NCBI GenBank assembly: GCA_965221815.1
Contig: OZ244915.1
Span: 1-64,000, forward strand
Source: JAPOXR01 sp965221815
Lineage (GTDB): Bacteria > Pseudomonadota > Alphaproteobacteria > Rhodobacterales > Rhodobacteraceae
DNA length: 64,000 bases
Reading direction: 5' to 3'
Shown: positions 61,255 to 64,000 of the stretch, piece after piece
How positions within the stretch are numbered: position 1 is the stretch's first letter
Layout of the letters: every line of letters starts with the position of its first letter
Notes under the pieces: generated by a model
What the model was told of the DNA's origin: nothing
Seen by the model: only the letters and a program-made list of their open reading frames with translations
The model's database searches: none
Program-made: the position numbers and the translations under genes

Positions 61255-63123
61255 CTATCTCCGCCCGAAGAGTCTTTTGATATCCTGGAGATTCAGTTGG
61301 ATCCAGGTTGGCCTTCCGTGATTGCATTGACCTGAATTCGGGGTGATCTCCATTGCACGAAGCAACGCGTTCATCTCATTGCCGGAGAGTCGTCTACCAG
61401 CGCGGATCGATCCATGACAGGCCATGCTGCTGATCACCTTATGAATTCTCTGTTCCAATGCTTGTGCTTCACCCGTTTCCCGTAGCGAGTCGGCAATGTC
61501 GCGCAAGAGTGATGCACAGTCCGTTCCATTGCCCAGAATGGCCGGTAGTGCACGAACACAAACCGCTCCCCGACCGAAAGATTCAAACTCCAGACCCATT
61601 TGCGCAAGATTGTCACGAAAAGACTCCAGCAGGGACCGATCATCATCACTGAGTGACACCACATCCGGTACCAGTAACAATTGTGCCTGGGCGTCTTCGT
61701 TTGCAAAGATGGTTTTAAGTTCTTCATAAACGATACGTTCATGTGCAGCATGCTGGTCAACGATCACAATCCCTCTGCTATTTTCGGCAAGAATGAACAG
61801 ATTTTGCAACTGCATCCGGGCAATTCCGAGTGGATAGTCATCGCTTGGCACATCGTCCTCTGCCGGTGTCTGCTCAACCCATGGCGGAAAATCTCCGAGG
61901 CCGCTCTGCTGGATTGCCCTGTCACTGATCACCGATGAATCCGATTGAACCCCGGCTACGGGAGATGGGGTTGTGCCGCGCAGCTGATAGCTATTGCCCG
62001 GTTCACGATAATGTTGTTGCGATACCGTCCGGTCTTGCCATGCGGTGCCGAGAGAATGTGAAAGAGACGTTGCACTGCGCTGTCCTGCAACAGATAGCGC
62101 ATCGCGCAAAGCAGACACAATCAGCGCACGGATCTCTGACGGATTTCTGAACCGGACCTCGGTTTTTGCCGGATGGACATTGACATCGACGAGATGCGGC
62201 GCACATGTCAGGAAAACTGTGGCAATCGGGTAACGGCCCGGTGGGAGCAAACCCGCATATGCGGCACGGAGTGCACCAAACAGCAACTTGTCGCGCACCG
62301 GACGGTGATTCACAAATAGATGCTGCGCCGTCGAAGACCCACGATTGTATGTCGGTATGGCGGCAAAAGCGTGAAGTTTGACCTCACCCCTTTCAGCATG
62401 AATCTCACAGCAATTGTCGGTAAAGTCCCCGCCGATCACTGCATTTATGCGCTCCAACAAGTTGGAACCGGTTCCGTACTGGAAAATCCTGCGTACTGTC
62501 TGGTCATGCGGGCGAATTTCCCTGAGATCAAACCCCGTTTGTGGAGACGTCATCGCCAGGGAGCGGAGTGCAGCGGCAATAGCACCCGACTCGGCACGAT
62601 CAGTGCGTAAAAACTTCAATCGGGCGGGCATTGATGTGAAGAGACCCGTCAACTCGACCACTGTCCCCGCCGCCAAGGCAGCCGGGCGTATTGATGAGAT
62701 CTCGTTGTTCTCGACCACGATCATATGGGCACAATCTGTACCCGCTGCACGACTGGTGACTGTCAGGCGTCCGACGGCACCCATGGAAGCCAAAGCCTCT
62801 CCACGAAAACCGAGGCTACGGATATTCATCAGATCTGACCCGTCAATCTTCGAGGTGGCATGTCGTGAAACTGCCAACGGCAAATCCTCGCTTTCAATCC
62901 CCCAACCGTTATCGGTTACGCGAATCAGTGATTTGCCGCCCTTCGAATAGTGGACTTCAATGCGACGGGCTTTGGCATCCATCGCATTTTCGACAAGCTC
63001 CTTGACGACTGATGCCGGGCGTTCAATCACCTCACCGGCAGCAATGCGATTGACCGCGGCACTGTCCAAACTACGCACGCGGGGTGCAGAATGGCCGAGG
63101 TCATTCTCCATCATCGTCGCCAC
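61255..63123 (-). CDS. mutL: DNA mismatch repair protein MutL
   Basis: A 622-residue MutL. The N-terminal GHKL ATPase is intact: VIERPASVVKELVENAMDA, VTDNGWGIE and RSLGFRGEALASMGAVG, then ADRAESGAI and HLFVNHRPVRDK. The C-terminal domain has the endonuclease motif DQHAAHERIVYEE (DQHA-x2-E-x4-E), then MACHGSIRAGRRL and SGQCNHGRPT, the zinc-site residues. It therefore should nick DNA itself, as expected in bacteria without MutH. It lies 90 bp after the M16 peptidase gene on the same strand. Mismatch repair status would affect the slippage rate of the nearby poly-C tracts. Confidence 0.97.
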   Translation of the reverse strand: MATMMENDLGHSAPRVRSLDSAAVNRIAAGEVIERPASVVKELVENAMDAKARRIEVHYSKGGKSLIRVTDNGWGIESEDLPLAVSRHATSKIDGSDLMNIRSLGFRGEALASMGAVGRLTVTSRAAGTDCAHMIVVENNEISSIRPAALAAGTVVELTGLFTSMPARLKFLRTDRAESGAIAAALRSLAMTSPQTGFDLREIRPHDQTVRRIFQYGTGSNLLERINAVIGGDFTDNCCEIHAERGEVKLHAFAAIPTYNRGSSTAQHLFVNHRPVRDKLLFGALRAAYAGLLPPGRYPIATVFLTCAPHLVDVNVHPAKTEVRFRNPSEIRALIVSALRDALSVAGQRSATSLSHSLGTAWQDRTVSQQHYREPGNSYQLRGTTPSPVAGVQSDSSVISDRAIQQSGLGDFPPWVEQTPAEDDVPSDDYPLGIARMQLQNLFILAENSRGIVIVDQHAAHERIVYEELKTIFANEDAQAQLLLVPDVVSLSDDDRSLLESFRDNLAQMGLEFESFGRGAVCVRALPAILGNGTDCASLLRDIADSLRETGEAQALEQRIHKVISSMACHGSIRAGRRLSGNEMNALLRAMEITPNSGQCNHGRPTWIQLNLQDIKRLFGRR

Positions 63124-63215
63124 AATCCGATCTTCATGCCCGCAGGACGGAATTCATGTGGCTGGTGACCCATGTCCGGATCTGGATGAAACAACCTGAC
63201 GCGCGCGGCCCTCGG

Positions 63216-64000
63216 TCAACCCGGTCGGTCATGGATCTGTTCTGGGCGTCCGAATACTGGCTGACCGCTGATATCGACACTGTCGTCCGTCGCAGCGGGA
63301 TCAAGCCCTTCGGGTTGTCCAACAATTACAAAATGCAAATCGTCGGGCCGCAAAATCCGCGCTGCGACACGGTTGACATCGTCCGGTGTCAACTGATCGA
63401 TCATGGTGTTGCGATTTTCGACATAGGTTATCGGCAGATCGTCGCGCTGCATCGATGCCAGTATGGAGGCAATGCTGCCATTGCCATCAAAACGCAGCGG
63501 ATAGGCACCTATCAGGTAGGTCTTGACCCGTGACAGTTCTGCTTCATCAACCCCGTCATTTGCCAGGCCTCTCCATATTTCGGCGACCACTTCAACCGCT
63601 TCGTGCACTGATTGATTTTCGGTTGAAAAACGCCCTGTTACAAACCCGACAGTTGAATGCGCGCCGAGGAACGATGCGATTCCATAAGTCAAGCCACGTT
63701 CCTCGCGGACTTCCTTCTGCAATCGTGAGGTATAGCTTGGTGACCCCAGGATTTCGTTCATCACATAAGCGGTCAAAAAATCCTCATCGTTGCGGAGAAT
63801 CCCTTCCTGCATGAAGACAACTGTTGATTGCGGCGTGGGAAATTCAATCACCGTCATGCCGCCACCGAGACGATAGTCCGGTGCAGGGGGCAGTTCAGGT
63901 GCATCCAGCGGCAATCCTCCCAGCAGTTCATCGAGCAAGATTCCGAGCTCTTCAGGATTGATGTCCCCGGCGACACCGATATACGCCCCGTTGCGTGTCA
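63216..64000 (-). CDS. M16-family peptidase (C-terminal part; 5' end outside window)
   Basis: The frame is open to the right edge, so the gene begins beyond the window. The visible 261 codons read TRNGAYIGVAGDINPEELGI at the edge, then PTPQSTVVFMQEGILRNDED, YVMNEILGSPSYTSRLQKEV and REERGLTYGIASFL, ending with a VVGQPEGLDP tail. This is the C-terminal half of an M16 (insulinase/processing-peptidase-like) protein. The R..GLTYG motif and late arrangement are typical of the non-catalytic partner that forms pairs with an HxxEH-bearing subunit. The catalytic motif, if present, is outside. It is followed by mutL. Confidence 0.88.
   Translation of the reverse strand, partial: TRNGAYIGVAGDINPEELGILLDELLGGLPLDAPELPPAPDYRLGGGMTVIEFPTPQSTVVFMQEGILRNDEDFLTAYVMNEILGSPSYTSRLQKEVREERGLTYGIASFLGAHSTVGFVTGRFSTENQSVHEAVEVVAEIWRGLANDGVDEAELSRVKTYLIGAYPLRFDGNGSIASILASMQRDDLPITYVENRNTMIDQLTPDDVNRVAARILRPDDLHFVIVGQPEGLDPAATDDSVDISGQPVFGRPEQIHDRPG

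Noticed and set aside
1..64000. CRISPR arrays, tRNA or rRNA genes
   Set aside because: No regularly spaced repeats and no tRNA- or rRNA-like sequence were noticed on reading; a covariance search could still find a missed tRNA.

Overview
The window looks like a piece of an alphaproteobacterial chromosome, most likely Rhodobacterales or a close relative. The support is gene content recognised by eye, with no database search: an NDUFA9-type epimerase, uppP and gltDB, a cytoplasmic-type SoeABC sulfite dehydrogenase, GlnT-type glutamine synthetase, a CbiG-CobJ fusion protein, and mutL beside an M16 peptidase. Core genes are tightly packed with many ATGA stop/start overlaps. They are broken up by visibly GC-richer, IS-laden accessory stretches.

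Layout. 1-6.5 kb: end of a membrane protein, three small genes, a 100-bp inverted-repeat element, the NDUFA9-like epimerase, an IS66 remnant, a small secreted protein and an intact hipBA toxin-antitoxin pair. 6.8-10.2 kb: pyruvate carboxylase. 10.7-22.2 kb: a carbohydrate-acid catabolic and uptake locus. It holds a divergent SDR, an enolase-superfamily dehydratase, an acetoacetate-decarboxylase-like protein, a 2-hydroxyacid dehydrogenase, a rhamnose/AI-2-type ABC importer, a FadR-type GntR regulator, a Gfo/Idh/MocA oxidoreductase, a TIM-barrel isomerase and an L-rhamnose-mutarotase-like protein. A TGGTC-N-GACCA palindrome in the divergent promoter probably binds the regulator. 22.5-29.5 kb: uppP, gltD, gltB. 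29.6-35.1 kb: soeCBA bracketed by two same-orientation IS5-family fragments.

35.1-39.7 kb: an IS graveyard with a degraded hipBA and an intact ISKra4-type element (inverted ends plus a perfect 9-bp target duplication), then an AEC transporter and an orphan DNA methyltransferase. 39.9-42.9 kb: a TctCAB transporter operon with a frameshift. 43-48.8 kb: a translationally coupled anaerobic-type cobalamin operon (cbiX-cobH-cobL-cobI-cbiG/cobJ). 49.5-52.1 kb: ettA and nadD. 52.1-56.5 kb: transposase debris and two perfect 472-bp direct repeats enclosing an IS110-family element and a Phd/VapC toxin-antitoxin module. 56.5-60.6 kb: two secreted cysteine-rich proteins either side of glnT and a decayed AAA ATPase. 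61.2-64 kb: mutL and the end of an M16 peptidase.

The most striking observation is the pair of secreted-protein genes at 56589-57213 (+) and 59884-60580 (-). Each has a strong ribosome-binding site and ATG, then after five to seven codons a long poly-C tract (11 and 16 C). Directly beyond the tract, one base out of frame, lies a textbook signal peptide and a long open frame. In both, loss of one C restores a single continuous secreted protein. This looks like a pair of slipped-strand phase-variable surface or secreted proteins, both OFF in this assembly, which I do not recognise as described.
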